Source: Marinobacter caseinilyticus
Lineage (GTDB): Bacteria; Pseudomonadota; Gammaproteobacteria; Pseudomonadales; Oleiphilaceae
Assembly (NCBI RefSeq): GCF_011074955.1
Contig: NZ_WUQJ01000011.1
Location: forward strand, 62,001-126,000
Direction of reading: 5' to 3'
DNA: 64,000 nucleotides
The notes below the pieces were generated by a model that was not told the origin of the DNA, searched no databases, and saw only the letters and a list, made by a program, of their open reading frames with translations. Both the position numbers and the translations under genes were made by a program. Below are positions 35,832 to 46,479 of the stretch, piece after piece; the stretch's first letter is position 1, and every line of letters begins with the position of its first letter.

Positions 35832-36701
35832 TCAGAACGCGATTTTATCCCGTTCGCCCAAGCCCAGGTTTTTCCAGATGTTGATACTGGGTGCGGCCTG
35901 GTTGAGGGTGTAGAAATGCAGGCCGGGCGCCCCGGCGTCCAGCAACTTGCTGCACATCTCCGTCAGCAGGTCTTCGCCGAATTTGCGAATGCTGTCGCTG
36001 TCGTCACCGTAGGCTTCCAGTTGCTTGCGGATCCAGCGTGGAATCTCCGCTCCGCACATCTCCGAAAACCGAACCAGGTTAGAGTAGTTGATAATCGGCA
36101 TGATGCCCGGCACCACGGGAATGGTGACGTTCATCTTTTCCAGCCGGTCGATGAAGTACAGGTAGCTGTCAATATTGAAGAAGTACTGGGTAATGGCGCT
36201 GTTCGCACCCGCTTCGACCTTGCGGGCGAAGTTTTTCAGATCTTCTTCGGCGTTGCGCGCCTGCGGATGGAATTCCGGGTAGGCCGCCACTTCAATATTG
36301 AACGTGTCGCCACTGTGTTCCCGGATAAACGACACCAGGTCATTGGCGTAGCGCAGCTCACCGGCGGCGCCCATGCCCGATGGCAGGTCGCCCCGGAGGG
36401 CAACGATGCGGTTGATGCCGTTGTCACGGTACAAATCCAGCAACTCCGCAATGCTTTCCCGGGTCGAGCCGACACAGGAAATATGCGGGGCGGTGGAAAT
36501 GCCCTGCTTGTGCAGGCTGAGCACGGTATCAACGGTGCGGTCGCGGGTGGAGCCGCCGGCGCCAAAGGTGACCGAGAAAAAATCCGGGTTCTCTGTCGCC
36601 AGCTTGTCTCTTACGGCCTGAAGTTTTTCCTTGCCCTGATCGGTCTTGGGAGGAAAAAACTCAAAACTGAACCGACGCTTGAATTGTTTTTGAGATTGCA
36701 T
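35832..36701 (-). CDS. metF: 5,10-methylenetetrahydrofolate reductase
   Basis: A 289-residue flavoprotein reducing 5,10-methylene-THF to 5-methyl-THF, the methyl donor for methionine. FSFEFFPPKTDQGKEKL is the family N-terminal motif with its catalytic Glu; SVTFGAGGSTRD and the PGIMPIINY segment follow. Length equals the bacterial norm. It starts 14 nt after ahcY, so both are in one transcript. It closes the SAM cycle together with AhcY and MetK. A terminator follows. Confidence 0.95.
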   Translation of the reverse strand: MQSQKQFKRRFSFEFFPPKTDQGKEKLQAVRDKLATENPDFFSVTFGAGGSTRDRTVDTVLSLHKQGISTAPHISCVGSTRESIAELLDLYRDNGINRIVALRGDLPSGMGAAGELRYANDLVSFIREHSGDTFNIEVAAYPEFHPQARNAEEDLKNFARKVEAGANSAITQYFFNIDSYLYFIDRLEKMNVTIPVVPGIMPIINYSNLVRFSEMCGAEIPRWIRKQLEAYGDDSDSIRKFGEDLLTEMCSKLLDAGAPGLHFYTLNQAAPSINIWKNLGLGERDKIAF

Positions 36702-36715
36702 GAGCGTGCTCTCGA

Positions 36716-38110
36716 TCAGTACTTGTATGACTCAGGCTTAAATGGACCGTCCACCGGTACACCGATGTACTGAGCCTGCTCGGGTGTCAGTTTGGTCATT
36801 ACGCCACCGAACCCTTCCACCATGTCGCGAGCAACCTCTTCGTCCAGTTGCTTGGGCAGAACCTGGACGTAAACACCTTTGGCGCGCGCATCCTCGGGCA
36901 GGTCGGCAAACTTGCGCTCGAACAGATACATCTGGGCCAGCACCTGGTTGGCAAACGAGCCGTCCATGATCCGTGACGGGTGCCCGGTGGCATTGCCCAG
37001 GTTGACCAGACGGCCCTCGGACAGCAGGATCAGGTGATCGTTGCTGGCCTTGTCGCGGTAAACCACGTGGACCTGGGGTTTTACTTCGTCCCATTCCCAG
37101 TTTTTGCGCATGAAGGCGGTGTCGATTTCATTGTCGAAATGGCCAATGTTACACACCACGGCACCGGTCTTAATTGCCTTGAGCATGTTGGCGTCACACA
37201 CGTTCATGTTACCGGTGGTGGTGACCAGCAGATCGGTGTTTTGCAGCAAGGCTTTGTTGATGCCGGCCTCGGTGCCGGTGTTGATGCCGTCATTGAACGG
37301 CGACACCACTTCAAAGCCGTCCATGCACGCCTGCATGGCGCAGATGGGATCGGATTCGGTGATCTTGACGATCATGCCTTCCTGGCGCAGTGATGCGGCA
37401 GAACCCTTGCCGACATCGCCATAACCGATCACCAGTGCTTTCTTGCCGGCCAGCAGATGGTCGGTCGCACGCTTGATGGCGTCGTTCAGGCTGTGGCGGC
37501 ACCCGTATTTGTTGTCGTTCTTGGACTTGGTCACCGCGTCGTTGACGTTGATGGCGGGCACTTTCAAGGTGCCGTCGCGGAGCATTTCCTGAAGACGGTG
37601 AACCCCCGTGGTGGTCTCTTCGGTGACACCGTGGCACTTGCTCAGGAGTGCCGGGTACTTTTCATGGAGCAGGGCGGTCAGATCGCCACCGTCGTCCAGA
37701 ATCATGTTCGGTTCCCAGCCTTCGACATCGGCCCCCACTGTGCGCTCAAGGCACCAGTCGTACTCTTCGTCGGTTTCACCTTTCCAGGCGAAGACAGGAA
37801 TGCCCTGTTCGGCGATGGCCGCGGCGGCGTGATCCTGAGTCGAGAAGATGTTGCAGGACGACCAGCGCACACTCGCCCCCAACTCAATCAGCGTTTCGAT
37901 CAGCACGGCGGTCTGAATGGTCATGTGGATGCACCCCATGACGTGGGCACCTTTAAGTGGCTGTGTGCTCTTGTACTTGTTACGCAAGGCGATCAGTGCC
38001 GGCATTTCGCCTTCGGCGATCTTGATTTCCTTGCGGCCGTAGTCGGCCAGGGAAATGTCACGGACTTTATAGTCGGAGGCGTTGCTCAGTTGTTCAGCTG
38101 TGTTGCTCAT
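36716..38110 (-). CDS. ahcY: Adenosylhomocysteinase
   Basis: A 464-residue NAD-dependent S-adenosylhomocysteine hydrolase that splits SAH to adenosine and homocysteine. [21 protein letters not shown] and [16 protein letters not shown] (NAD-binding) are invariant family motifs, and the C-terminal PFKPESYKY is characteristic. ATG 38110 with AGGAG twelve bases upstream gives the usual length; the longer open frame is spurious. It lies between metK and metF; the 135-nt leader contains an RNA-like hairpin. Confidence 0.96.
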   Translation of the reverse strand: MSNTAEQLSNASDYKVRDISLADYGRKEIKIAEGEMPALIALRNKYKSTQPLKGAHVMGCIHMTIQTAVLIETLIELGASVRWSSCNIFSTQDHAAAAIAEQGIPVFAWKGETDEEYDWCLERTVGADVEGWEPNMILDDGGDLTALLHEKYPALLSKCHGVTEETTTGVHRLQEMLRDGTLKVPAINVNDAVTKSKNDNKYGCRHSLNDAIKRATDHLLAGKKALVIGYGDVGKGSAASLRQEGMIVKITESDPICAMQACMDGFEVVSPFNDGINTGTEAGINKALLQNTDLLVTTTGNMNVCDANMLKAIKTGAVVCNIGHFDNEIDTAFMRKNWEWDEVKPQVHVVYRDKASNDHLILLSEGRLVNLGNATGHPSRIMDGSFANQVLAQMYLFERKFADLPEDARAKGVYVQVLPKQLDEEVARDMVEGFGGVMTKLTPEQAQYIGVPVDGPFKPESYKY

Positions 38111-38169
38111 GACAGTACTCCTGATAGCGTGATTGGCCTCACTCTCTGGTGAAGGCCGCGATGTTCGTA

Positions 38170-38220
38170 GCGCCGATGCCGGGTCAGTAAACACGGGTAA
38201 ACAACCCGAACCATCGGCGC
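38170..38220 (-). ncRNA. Nested hairpin in the metK-ahcY intergenic leader
   Basis: Outer arms GCGCCGATG and CATCGGCGC pair perfectly (9 bp) around an inner hairpin CGGGT/ACCCG with a 5-nt loop. It is on the ahcY coding strand, 60 nt before the ahcY ATG, with no T run behind it. It could be an mRNA processing or stability element, or a cis-regulator. It does not show the conserved core I remember for SAH riboswitches. Confidence 0.4.
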
Positions 38221-38245
38221 GTTTTCAGCCGTTAGGCGTCGTGGT

Positions 38246-39436
38246 TCAAAGACCGGCAGCGTCTTTCAACACGGCGGCTTTGTCGGTTTTTTCCCACGGG
38301 AACGCAGTAAAGGACTTGCCACCCACGGTCATCTCATAGGGTTTGCGGCCAAAGTGGCCGTAGGCCGCGGTTGCCCGATACATGGGGTGCAGCAGATCCA
38401 GCATCCGGGTAATGGCATAAGGGCGCAGGTCGAAGTGCTCGCGCACCAGTTTGATGATCTTGTCGTCGCCGATCTTGCCAGTGCCAAACGTGTTGATCGA
38501 GATGGAGGTCGGTTGGGCCACGCCAATCGCGTAGGACACCTGGATCTCGCAGCGGTCAGCCAGGCCGGCGGCAACCAGATTCTTGGCCACATAACGACCG
38601 GCATACGCGGCGGAACGGTCCACCTTGGACGGGTCTTTGCCCGAGAACGCACCGCCGCCGTGGCGAGCCATGCCGCCGTAAGTATCGACGATGATCTTGC
38701 GCCCGGTCAGACCACAATCACCTACCGGGCCGCCAATGACGAACTTGCCGGTCGGGTTGATGTGGAACTGGGTGTTGCTGTCGAGCAACTCCGGCGGCAG
38801 CACGTGCTTGACCACCAATTCCATCATGGCTTCTTTCAGGTCGCTCTGGCTGACCTCGGGATCGTGCTGGGTCGACAGCACCACGGCGTCAATGCCGGAC
38901 ACCTGGCCATTCTCGTAGCGGCAAGTGACCTGGCTCTTGGCATCCGGGCGGAGCCAGGGCAGCTGGCCATTTTTGCGAGCCTCGGCCTGACGCTCCATCA
39001 ACCGGTGGGCGTAGCAGATCGGCGCCGGCATCAGTACTTCGGTTTCATTGCTGGCGTAGCCAAACATCAAACCCTGGTCGCCGGCACCCTGATCTTCCGG
39101 TTTCTGGCGATCGACGCCCTGGGCGATATCAACCGACTGCTTGCCGATGATATTGATCACGCCGCAGGTGTCGCCGTCGTAGCCGACTTTGGAGGAGGTG
39201 TAGCCCACGTCTTTGATGACAGAACGCACCAGATCCTCAAGGTCGACCCACGCAGACGTGGTGATTTCACCGCCGACAATGGCGACGCCGGTTTTAACCA
39301 TGGTTTCGCAGGCAACCCGGGCATTGGGGTCTTCGGTGAGGATGGCGTCCAGCACGGCATCGGAAATCTGGTCGGCCAGCTTGTCCGGGTGGCCTTCAGA
39401 GACCGATTCCGAGGTGAAGATGCTGTAGTCAGACAT
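38246..39436 (-). CDS. metK: S-adenosylmethionine synthase
   Basis: A 396-residue enzyme making SAM from methionine and [23 protein letters not shown] is the N-terminal ATP-binding motif, [12 protein letters not shown] and [19 protein letters not shown] are the two PROSITE-type signatures. ATG 39436 has GAGGAG at good distance. Its promoter carries a palindrome like that near sahR, consistent with SahR control. ahcY and metF follow on the same strand. Confidence 0.97.
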   Translation of the reverse strand: MSDYSIFTSESVSEGHPDKLADQISDAVLDAILTEDPNARVACETMVKTGVAIVGGEITTSAWVDLEDLVRSVIKDVGYTSSKVGYDGDTCGVINIIGKQSVDIAQGVDRQKPEDQGAGDQGLMFGYASNETEVLMPAPICYAHRLMERQAEARKNGQLPWLRPDAKSQVTCRYENGQVSGIDAVVLSTQHDPEVSQSDLKEAMMELVVKHVLPPELLDSNTQFHINPTGKFVIGGPVGDCGLTGRKIIVDTYGGMARHGGGAFSGKDPSKVDRSAAYAGRYVAKNLVAAGLADRCEIQVSYAIGVAQPTSISINTFGTGKIGDDKIIKLVREHFDLRPYAITRMLDLLHPMYRATAAYGHFGRKPYEMTVGGKSFTAFPWEKTDKAAVLKDAAGL

Positions 39437-39524
39437 GGGTATAGCTCCTCTTGAGCGCTTATTCATTAAGCTTTTAAAGTGGTCTGTCGCTCTGGATGCT
39501 GAGTAACAGACTGTTTCGTTGTGT

Positions 39525-39540
39525 ATCAAAATATTTTGAT
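39525..39540. promoter_or_regulatory. Predicted SahR operator upstream of metK
   Basis: A perfect 16-bp palindrome, ATCAAAATATTTTGAT, lies 89 nt before the metK start. It has the form ATCAA-N6-TTGAT, the same as the site upstream of sahR (40608-40623). Read on the minus strand it contains TTGATA, a plausible -35 box, so binding would block RNA polymerase. Confidence 0.75.
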
Positions 39541-39558
39541 GTTGCCCTTGCTGGCATG

Positions 39559-40563
39559 TCAGGGGTGGCCTGACGATTTCCAGAATTCCCGAACCTGAAC
39601 CTGAAACCCGTTGCGCAGCCCGATAAACAGGGATTCGCCCGCAGTCAGTCCGGCGTCATTTGCCCAGGCGGTGATTTCTTCCGGCTCAAAGCCAAGCCAG
39701 AGATCGCCGCAATTTTCCTTGGCCCAATCCTGGTCGTGACTGCACAGGTCACTGACCACCAGGCAACCACCGCCATTCATCAGGGCCGCGGCATCGAGCA
39801 GGATGTCGGCCGGGCTGGGCACGTGGTGCAGCACCATGTTCGCGACCACCAGGTCAAAGGCATCCCCCCGGGCCAACAGGGTGTCGGTGACGCCCTCAAT
39901 CAGGTCCACGTTGTTCAGTTTTTCTTCAATGCAGGTCCGGGTCGCCTTGGCCAGCATGTCCCGGGAATTGTCCAGAGCGACCACTTGCGGGCAGAGCTCG
40001 GCCAGAACCGGCAGGAATCCGCCTTCGCCCGGACCAATTTCCAGAGCCGTCTCCCACTGTTGCCGCACCGCTCGCTGGCGAATCAGCGCTGCGACAGGTT
40101 CGGCGTAGAGGTCAAAGGCGGCAATCAGCTCCTGTTGCTCCCGGAATTGCTCGGCGTGCCGGGCAAAAAACGCTTGCGACTGACTGGCACGCTGCGTGCG
40201 GATGGCTTCAATTCGCTGTTGCAGGTGCTTGGGCAGGGCGATCTGGTCAACCATTTCAAATACCTGGCGCACGGTCTGGTCAGCGAGCTTGTTGCTCTCC
40301 AGGTGCAGGGGCCGGCGGTAGAAAATGGCGTTGCCTTCCCGCTGCGGCTCCAGCAAGCCGGCTTTGTGCATCACTTTCAGGTGGTGGCTCATGCCGGACT
40401 GGCGCATGTCGAACAACTGGCTCAGCTCCAGCACACCGAAGGTGTCACGCCGCAACACCCGCAAGATCTCCAGCCGCAACGGATCGCCGCTCGCTTTGTA
40501 GATCGGGGCCAGAGTGTCCACGGAGGACGAATCGGCAGGGGTGTGTGTCACGAGTGTATTCAT
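39559..40563 (-). CDS. sahR: SahR: ArsR-family regulator with SAM-methyltransferase-like sensor domain
   Basis: A 334-residue fusion. Residues about 15-85 form an ArsR helix-turn-helix ([39 protein letters not shown]). The C-terminal half is a class I methyltransferase fold with motif [18 protein letters not shown] and [14 protein letters not shown]. This architecture, next to metK-ahcY-metF, is that of SahR, a repressor described in Proteobacteria. Its methylase-like domain senses S-adenosylhomocysteine and then releases the SAM-cycle genes. A TTG at 40596 is inside the putative -35 box; the ATG at 40563 fits the promoter and has no ribosome site, suggesting a leaderless message. Divergent from tkt. 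Confidence 0.88.
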   Translation of the reverse strand: MNTLVTHTPADSSSVDTLAPIYKASGDPLRLEILRVLRRDTFGVLELSQLFDMRQSGMSHHLKVMHKAGLLEPQREGNAIFYRRPLHLESNKLADQTVRQVFEMVDQIALPKHLQQRIEAIRTQRASQSQAFFARHAEQFREQQELIAAFDLYAEPVAALIRQRAVRQQWETALEIGPGEGGFLPVLAELCPQVVALDNSRDMLAKATRTCIEEKLNNVDLIEGVTDTLLARGDAFDLVVANMVLHHVPSPADILLDAAALMNGGGCLVVSDLCSHDQDWAKENCGDLWLGFEPEEITAWANDAGLTAGESLFIGLRNGFQVQVREFWKSSGHP

Positions 40564-40571
40564 AAGATCGA

Positions 40572-40600
40572 AGTGTAGTGCGCGAGAATGGCTCAATCAA
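40572..40600 (-). promoter_or_regulatory. sahR promoter
   Basis: On the minus strand TTGATT (-35) is followed after exactly 17 nt by TACACT (-10). Transcription should start near 40565, two bases before the sahR ATG. The -35 box coincides with the outer ATCAA half-site of the operator, as expected for autorepression. Confidence 0.6.
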
Positions 40601-40637
40601 TAGCAATATCAAAAAAAATTGATATAGGTCTTGATTG
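40594..40637. promoter_or_regulatory. Extended SahR operator between sahR and tkt
   Basis: The inner palindrome ATATCAA-N6-TTGATAT lies at 40606-40625. It is flanked at equal 5-nt distance by CAATCAA (40594-40600) and TTGATTG (40631-40637). Four ATCAA half-sites are thus arranged symmetrically with a 12-nt step on each side. This suggests cooperative binding by two dimers of the adjacent regulator. Confidence 0.75.
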
Positions 40638-40789
40638 GTGAGTTTGCTGGCGTTTCGGTAATCCACAGTGGCCGTTTGTCAGTCCGATTTGCTCCGGTGG
40701 TCACTAATCGGCGAAAATACGCGCCTCATTTTTGAACCGCGTCTTTCCGACGCTTCAATCCGTGCAGCAAGTCAGTGGAGAAACCATCA

Positions 40790-42790
40790 ATGCCGTCTCG
40801 TAAAGATCTAGCCAATGCCATTCGTGCGCTCAGTATGGATGCAGTACAAAAGGCTAAATCCGGTCATCCGGGTGCACCCATGGGGATGGCAGACATTGCC
40901 GAGGTGCTGTGGAACAATTACCTGAACCACAATCCGGCCGATCCTGAGTGGGCCAACCGTGACCGGTTCGTGTTGTCTAACGGTCATGGCTCCATGCTCC
41001 AGTACTCACTGCTGCACCTCAGCGGGTACGACCTGTCCATCGACGATCTGAAAAATTTCCGCCAGTTGCATTCGCGCACACCGGGACACCCTGAGTATGG
41101 CTACACACCGGGTGTTCAGACCACCACCGGTCCGTTGGGTCAGGGCATTGCCAACGCGGTGGGTTTTGCCATTGCGGAGAAAGGCCTGGCGGCGCAGTTT
41201 AACCGTCCGGACCACAACCTGGTTGATCACTACACCTACGCTTTCCTGGGCGATGGCTGCCTGATGGAGGGCATCTCCCACGAAGTCTGTTCACTGGCGG
41301 GCACCCTGGGGCTGGGTAAGCTGATCCTGTTTTATGACGACAACGGCATCTCCATCGACGGTGAAGTGGAGGGCTGGTTTACTGACGACACACCGAAGCG
41401 GTTTGAGGCCTATGGCTGGCAGGTGATTCCTGCGGTTGATGGCCACGACGCCGATGCCGTCCGTCAGGCCATCGACGAAGCCCGGGCCAATACCACTCAA
41501 CCCACCATGATCTGTTGCAAAACCATCATCGGCTTCGGCGCGCCCAACAAGCAGGGCACCGAGAGCTGTCACGGTGCACCGCTGGGCGACGACGAAATTG
41601 TTGCGGCGCGTGAAAACCTGGGTTGGAAATATGGGCCCTTCGAAGTGCCCAGCGAAATATACGCCCAGTGGGATGCGCGCGAAAAAGGCGCTGCCGCCCA
41701 GAAATCCTGGGAGACCAAGTTCGCGGCCTATGAAAAAGCGGAACCCCAACTGGCGGCTGAGTTCAAACGCCGTATGGCGGGCGATCTGCCCGCCGATTTC
41801 GCGGGCAAGGCCGATGCCTATATCCGTGAGTGTCAGGCCAAGGGCGAAACCATTGCCAGTCGCAAAGCCTCGCAGAACACCCTCAACGCCTACGGCCCGC
41901 TATTGCCCGAACTGCTCGGTGGCTCGGCCGATCTGGCCGGTTCCAACCTGACCATCTGGAGCGACAGCAAGGGTGTGTCGAAAGACGACGCCGGTGGCAA
42001 CTACATCTATTACGGCGTGCGCGAATTTGGCATGGCCGCCATCATGAACGGCATCGCCCTGCACGGCGGCTTTGTGCCTTACGGCGCCACCTTCCTGATC
42101 TTCATGGAATACTGCCGTAACGCGGTCCGCATGGCGGCATTGATGAAGCAGCGCGCCATCATGGTCTTCACCCACGATTCGATTGGTTTGGGTGAAGATG
42201 GCCCGACCCACCAGCCCGTTGAACAGTTGGCCAGCCTGCGCACCACCCCGAACATGAGCGTCTGGCGTCCGGCGGATGCCGTCGAGTCGGCGGTCGCCTG
42301 GAAAGCGGCGCTTGAACGTAAAGACGGTCCGTCGGCACTGGTGTTCTCGCGTCAGGCATTACCGCATCAGGATCGTGACGACCAGCAGTTAAGCAATGTC
42401 GCCAAAGGCGGCTACGTGCTGTCCGACAGCGAAGGCACGCCGGAATTGATTCTGATTGCCACCGGCTCCGAAGTCGGGCTGGCCCAGGATGCCGCCAAGG
42501 CCCTGCGAGACAACGGACGCCAGGTGCGTGTTGTGTCAATGCCATCCACCGACGTGTTTGAGACCCAGAGTGCGAACTACCGTCAGCAGGTGCTGCCGCT
42601 GGATGTCACCAACCGCATTGCCATCGAGGCCGCGATTGAAGACTACTGGTACAAATACGTCGGCCTTGATGGCCGGGTGATTGGTATGAGCACCTTTGGT
42701 GAGTCGGCACCGGCCGGTGAACTGTTCAAGGAGTTCGGATTCACTGTGGACAACGTAGTGTCTGTTGCCCAGGACCTGCTGGACGCTTGA
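40790..42790 (+). CDS. tkt: Transketolase
   Basis: A 666-residue thiamine-diphosphate enzyme of the pentose-phosphate pathway moving two-carbon units between sugar phosphates. [17 protein letters not shown], the ThDP motif [18 protein letters not shown] and the C-terminal [18 protein letters not shown] are standard. I chose ATG 40790, with GGAG upstream; a GTG at 40775 is inside that site. Its stop overlaps the start of epd. It leads tkt-epd-pgk-fba and shares its upstream region with sahR. Confidence 0.96.
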   Translation: MPSRKDLANAIRALSMDAVQKAKSGHPGAPMGMADIAEVLWNNYLNHNPADPEWANRDRFVLSNGHGSMLQYSLLHLSGYDLSIDDLKNFRQLHSRTPGHPEYGYTPGVQTTTGPLGQGIANAVGFAIAEKGLAAQFNRPDHNLVDHYTYAFLGDGCLMEGISHEVCSLAGTLGLGKLILFYDDNGISIDGEVEGWFTDDTPKRFEAYGWQVIPAVDGHDADAVRQAIDEARANTTQPTMICCKTIIGFGAPNKQGTESCHGAPLGDDEIVAARENLGWKYGPFEVPSEIYAQWDAREKGAAAQKSWETKFAAYEKAEPQLAAEFKRRMAGDLPADFAGKADAYIRECQAKGETIASRKASQNTLNAYGPLLPELLGGSADLAGSNLTIWSDSKGVSKDDAGGNYIYYGVREFGMAAIMNGIALHGGFVPYGATFLIFMEYCRNAVRMAALMKQRAIMVFTHDSIGLGEDGPTHQPVEQLASLRTTPNMSVWRPADAVESAVAWKAALERKDGPSALVFSRQALPHQDRDDQQLSNVAKGGYVLSDSEGTPELILIATGSEVGLAQDAAKALRDNGRQVRVVSMPSTDVFETQSANYRQQVLPLDVTNRIAIEAAIEDYWYKYVGLDGRVIGMSTFGESAPAGELFKEFGFTVDNVVSVAQDLLDA

Positions 42791-43821
42791 TGACTGCTAC
42801 CGGGACACCCTATCGGGTTGCCATTAATGGCTATGGTCGTATTGGCCAGTGTGTGCTGCGCGCGTTGTATGAAAGCGGCTTACGTGACCACTTGCAGGTG
42901 GTGGCGATCAATGAGCTGGCAGACATCGACACCATCGCGCATCTGACCAAGTACGACTCGACCCATGGCCGCTTCCAGGGCGAGGTCCGGGTTGAAGACG
43001 AAGCCCTGGTGGTCAATGGTGACCGGATCGAGGTGGTCAGTCAGTCCGACCCCTCGCATTTGCCCTGGGGGCTGCTGGGCATTGACCTGGTGCTGGAGTG
43101 CTCGGGGGCGTTTTCCGAACGTGCCATGGCGGAGGTGCATCTTGGCGCTGGTGCGCGCCGGCTGCTGTTTTCCCAGCCCGCCGAGTCCGACGTTGACCGC
43201 ACCGTGGTGTTCGGTATCAATGAGCACGATTTACGGGCCACCGATAAAATTGTGTCCAGCGCCTCCTGCACCACCAACTGCATTGTGCCGGTGATCAAGG
43301 TGCTGAATGACGCGCTTGGGGTCGAGCATGGCACCACCACCACCATTCACGCCGCCATGAACGACCAGCCGGTGATTGATGCCTATCACCACCAGGACCT
43401 GCGGCGCACCCGCAGTGCGTTGCATAACATTGTTCCGGTAGACACCGGCCTGGCGAAAGGCATTGAGCGACTGTTACCGGAGATGCAGGGTCGCTTCAGT
43501 TCCGTGGCCATGCGGGTTCCAACCATGAATGTGTCGGCCATCGACATGACCGTCAACGTGCGCACCGCAACCTCGGTTGAGGCCGTTAATCGCTTGCTCA
43601 GACAGGCGGCGCAAGGCCCGCTGGCGGGCATTCTGGGCTATACCGACGAATTGCTGGCCAGTTCGGATTTTAATCATGACCCGCATTCCGGAATACTGGA
43701 TGGCGGCCAGACCCGGGTAACCGGTGACCGCATGGTGAAGGTGTTGTGCTGGTTTGATAACGAGTGGGGCTTTGCCAACCGGATGCTGGATGTCAGCCGG
43801 AGTTGGCTGGACCTGCGCTGA
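42790..43821 (+). CDS. epd: Erythrose-4-phosphate / glyceraldehyde-3-phosphate dehydrogenase
   Basis: A 343-residue NAD-dependent aldehyde dehydrogenase of the GAPDH family. [16 protein letters not shown] is the NAD motif and SASCTTNC holds the catalytic Cys. [25 protein letters not shown], with its DQPVIDAYH segment, is closer to Epd (E4P dehydrogenase, towards pyridoxal phosphate) than to classic GapA, which reads DGPS here. Position between transketolase and pgk also matches epd in other gammaproteobacteria. A GAPDH function cannot be excluded. The start overlaps tkt by one base (TGATG). Confidence 0.85.
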   Translation: MTATGTPYRVAINGYGRIGQCVLRALYESGLRDHLQVVAINELADIDTIAHLTKYDSTHGRFQGEVRVEDEALVVNGDRIEVVSQSDPSHLPWGLLGIDLVLECSGAFSERAMAEVHLGAGARRLLFSQPAESDVDRTVVFGINEHDLRATDKIVSSASCTTNCIVPVIKVLNDALGVEHGTTTTIHAAMNDQPVIDAYHHQDLRRTRSALHNIVPVDTGLAKGIERLLPEMQGRFSSVAMRVPTMNVSAIDMTVNVRTATSVEAVNRLLRQAAQGPLAGILGYTDELLASSDFNHDPHSGILDGGQTRVTGDRMVKVLCWFDNEWGFANRMLDVSRSWLDLR

Positions 43822-43859
43822 GCGTTTTGAAATTTGAAACTTTAGGAAGAGACCGCGTT

Positions 43860-45020
43860 ATGGCCATTAAAAAAATGACCGATCTGAAGCTTGCCGGCAA
43901 GCGAGTGCTGATCCGGGAAGACCTCAACGTACCCGTCAAAGACGGTAAAGTGACCAGCGACGCCCGCATCCGCGCCTCACTGCCAACCATCAAGGCAGCG
44001 CAGAAAGCCGGGGCCAAGGTCATGCTGATGTCTCATCTGGGTCGCCCGGACGAGGGCGTTTACGACCAGGCGGCGTCCCTGCAGCCGGTGGCGGATTACC
44101 TGACTCAGGCACTGGGACAGCCGGTGCGGCTGGTAAAAGAGTATCTGGACGGCGTCGACCTTGCGGAGGGAGACGTGGTCCTGTTTGAGAACGTGCGCTT
44201 TAATAAAGGCGAGAAGAAAGACGACGAGACTCTGGCAAAGCAGTACGCTGCGCTGTGTGATGTCTATGTGATGGACGCCTTCGGCACCGCTCACCGAGCC
44301 CAGGCGTCGACCCACGGTGTTGCCCGGTTTGCCCCGCAAGCGTGCGCCGGCCCGCTGTTGGCGGCCGAACTTGAGGCGCTGGGCAAAGCCCTGGACAATC
44401 CGGCCAAGCCGGTAGTGGCGATTGTCGGAGGCTCGAAGGTTTCCACCAAGCTGGATGTCCTGACCGCGTTGACGGGCCTTTGTGATCAGCTGATTGTTGG
44501 CGGCGGAATCGCCAATACCTTTTTGGCAGCCGCCGGCCACCCGGTAGGCAAGTCGTTGTGTGAGCATGAATTGCTGGACACGGCGCGGGCCATCGCTGCA
44601 AAAGTCGATATTCCACTGCCAGTGGACGTGGTCGTTGCCAAGGCGTTTTCGGAAACGGCGGAAGCCACCATCAAGAACATCAGCGATGTGGCTGAGGATG
44701 ACATGATTCTGGATGTCGGCCCCCAGACGGCCAGCGACTTTGCCCGGCTGTTGAAGTCAGCCAAAACGATTCTCTGGAACGGTCCGGTGGGTGTATTTGA
44801 ATTTGACCAGTTTGGTAATGGTACCCGGGCGCTGGCCGATGCAATTGCCGAAAGTGATGCGTTTTCACTGGCGGGCGGTGGTGACACGGTCGCCGCCGTC
44901 GACAAATACAACATCAGTGACAAGATTTCGTACATCTCGACCGGAGGTGGTGCGTTTCTTGAATTTGTTGAAGGTAAAACGCTGCCAGCCGTCGCTGTAC
45001 TGGAAGAGCGTGGTGCTTAG
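43860..45020 (+). CDS. pgk: Phosphoglycerate kinase
   Basis: A 386-residue glycolytic kinase interconverting 1,3-bisphosphoglycerate and 3-phosphoglycerate. [20 protein letters not shown] is the N-domain signature; [16 protein letters not shown] and the C-terminal hinge [20 protein letters not shown] bind ATP. The ATG at 43860 follows AGGAAGAG; the longer frame intrudes into epd. It lies 38 nt after epd. Confidence 0.97.
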   Translation: MAIKKMTDLKLAGKRVLIREDLNVPVKDGKVTSDARIRASLPTIKAAQKAGAKVMLMSHLGRPDEGVYDQAASLQPVADYLTQALGQPVRLVKEYLDGVDLAEGDVVLFENVRFNKGEKKDDETLAKQYAALCDVYVMDAFGTAHRAQASTHGVARFAPQACAGPLLAAELEALGKALDNPAKPVVAIVGGSKVSTKLDVLTALTGLCDQLIVGGGIANTFLAAAGHPVGKSLCEHELLDTARAIAAKVDIPLPVDVVVAKAFSETAEATIKNISDVAEDDMILDVGPQTASDFARLLKSAKTILWNGPVGVFEFDQFGNGTRALADAIAESDAFSLAGGGDTVAAVDKYNISDKISYISTGGGAFLEFVEGKTLPAVAVLEERGA

Positions 45021-45092
45021 TCTTTGTATGCCCGGGCGGTGAAACCACGGCCCGGCACCCGATTGCTTACTGATTAATTGAGGAGATTTTCG

Positions 45093-46157
45093 ATGGCCCT
45101 GATTTCAATGCGCCAAATGCTGGATCACGCAGCTGAGTACGGATACGGTGTACCCGCATTCAACGTAAACAACGTGGAGCAAATGCGCGCAATCATGGAG
45201 GCTGCGGATAAAACCGATTCTCCAGTGATTGTTCAGGCGTCTGCCGGTGCGCGCAAATACGCGGGCGCGCCCTTCCTCCGCCACCTGATTTTGGCAGCGG
45301 TCGAGGAGTTTCCTCATATTCCGGTGGTGATGCACCAGGACCATGGCACCAGTCCCGCAATTTGCCAGCGCTCCATTCAGCTCGGCTTCAGTTCCGTCAT
45401 GATGGACGGTTCCCTGGGTGAAGACGGCAAAACTCCGGCCGACTACGAGTACAACGTCAATGTCACCCGCCGTGCGGTGGATATGGCCCATGCCTGCGGT
45501 GTGTCGGTTGAAGGCGAGTTGGGTTGTCTGGGCTCCCTGGAAACCGGCCAGGCAGGTGAAGAAGACGGTGTGGGTGCCGAAGGTACGCTGGACCATAGCC
45601 AGATGCTGACCGATCCGGAAGAAGCGGCAGACTTCGTCAAGAAAACCCATGTGGATGCCCTGGCCATTGCAATCGGCACCAGCCACGGTGCCTACAAGTT
45701 TACCCGTCCGCCAACGGGCGACATTCTGGCGATTGACCAGATCAAGGCGATCCACAAGCGTATTCCCGATACTCATCTGGTCATGCACGGCTCCAGCTCG
45801 GTACCCCAGGAGTGGTTGGAAATCATCAACCAGTATGGCGGTAATATCTCGGAAACATACGGTGTGCCGGTCGAAGAAATCGTCGAGGGCATCAAGCACG
45901 GCGTGCGCAAGGTCAATATCGATACCGATTTGCGCCTGGCCAGCACCGGTGCGATCCGTCGTTTCCTGGCCCAGAACCCGGCCGAATTCGACCCCCGCAA
46001 ATACCTGAAAGAATCCATCAAGGCCATGAGCGATATCTGTGTCGCTCGCTACGAGGCGTTTGGAACGGCGGGTAACGCAAGCAAGATCAAGGCCGTGAGC
46101 CTGGAAGAGATGTTCAAGCGCTATGAGCGTGGTGAGCTGGACCCCAAGGTCAACTAA
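45093..46157 (+). CDS. fba: Fructose-bisphosphate aldolase, class II (Calvin-cycle subtype)
   Basis: A 354-residue zinc aldolase. HQDHG carries a zinc-ligand His and [27 protein letters not shown] with its Glu follows. [14 protein letters not shown] at the C-terminus and the general sequence fit the FbaA/CbbA-type class IIB form found in pseudomonads. ATG 45093 has GAGGAG. Last gene of tkt-epd-pgk-fba, with 72 nt from pgk. Downstream lie a REP-like hairpin and a terminator. Confidence 0.95.
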   Translation: MALISMRQMLDHAAEYGYGVPAFNVNNVEQMRAIMEAADKTDSPVIVQASAGARKYAGAPFLRHLILAAVEEFPHIPVVMHQDHGTSPAICQRSIQLGFSSVMMDGSLGEDGKTPADYEYNVNVTRRAVDMAHACGVSVEGELGCLGSLETGQAGEEDGVGAEGTLDHSQMLTDPEEAADFVKKTHVDALAIAIGTSHGAYKFTRPPTGDILAIDQIKAIHKRIPDTHLVMHGSSSVPQEWLEIINQYGGNISETYGVPVEEIVEGIKHGVRKVNIDTDLRLASTGAIRRFLAQNPAEFDPRKYLKESIKAMSDICVARYEAFGTAGNASKIKAVSLEEMFKRYERGELDPKVN

Positions 46158-46256
46158 GCCTCAGTTCGGCAACAAGGTCGGTTTGTCGCGCATCGTCGGC
46201 AAGGAAGCTCGGTTATGTGCGGCAGGCGCGTCGACCCTGGCCGCTGAGCTGCTCTT

Positions 46257-46351
46257 TGTAGCCGACGCTTCAGCTTCGGAGGGCCCGCCAGGGCCCTGGA
46301 AGTCAACCCGGCAGGCCCAGGGCCTGCTCCGAAGCTGAAGCGTCGGCTACA
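46257..46351. repeat. REP-like element with perfect 25-nt inverted arms
   Basis: Positions 46257-46281 and 46327-46351 are perfect reverse complements, starting TGTAGCCGACGCTTCAGC. The 45-nt centre is G+C-rich and itself partly palindromic (GGGCCCTGG, CCAGGGCC). It lies behind fba, outside any gene. The form is that of a repetitive extragenic palindrome or a very small MITE; no second copy is in the window. It may also stabilise the fba mRNA 3' end. Confidence 0.6.
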
Positions 46352-46424
46352 CTGGCGGGAGGCAGCTTCGGTGACCGCGTGCAACGTTCGTGCGCCCACG
46401 CCAACCAGCAATGAGCCATAAAAA

Positions 46425-46457
46425 AAGCCGGTAGGGTGCTCTCGCACCCTCCGGCTT
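46425..46457. terminator. Intrinsic terminator between fba and the EGG-repeat gene
   Basis: The stem AAGCCGGTAGGGTGC / GCACCCTCCGGCTT (one bulge, 4-nt loop) is followed on the minus strand by a run of seven T. It is a strong terminator for the repeat-protein gene and may also stop fba transcription. Confidence 0.88.
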
Positions 46458-46479
46458 GTTCGGTTTGGCACCTCAGCCG

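Noticed and set aside
38111..38245. SAH riboswitch upstream of ahcY
   Set aside because: A hairpin is present, but the conserved core that I remember for that class is not visible; it is kept as an unclassified structure only.
38354..39454. 366-codon plus-strand frame antisense to metK
   Set aside because: It is a shadow of metK codon usage with no independent coding signs.
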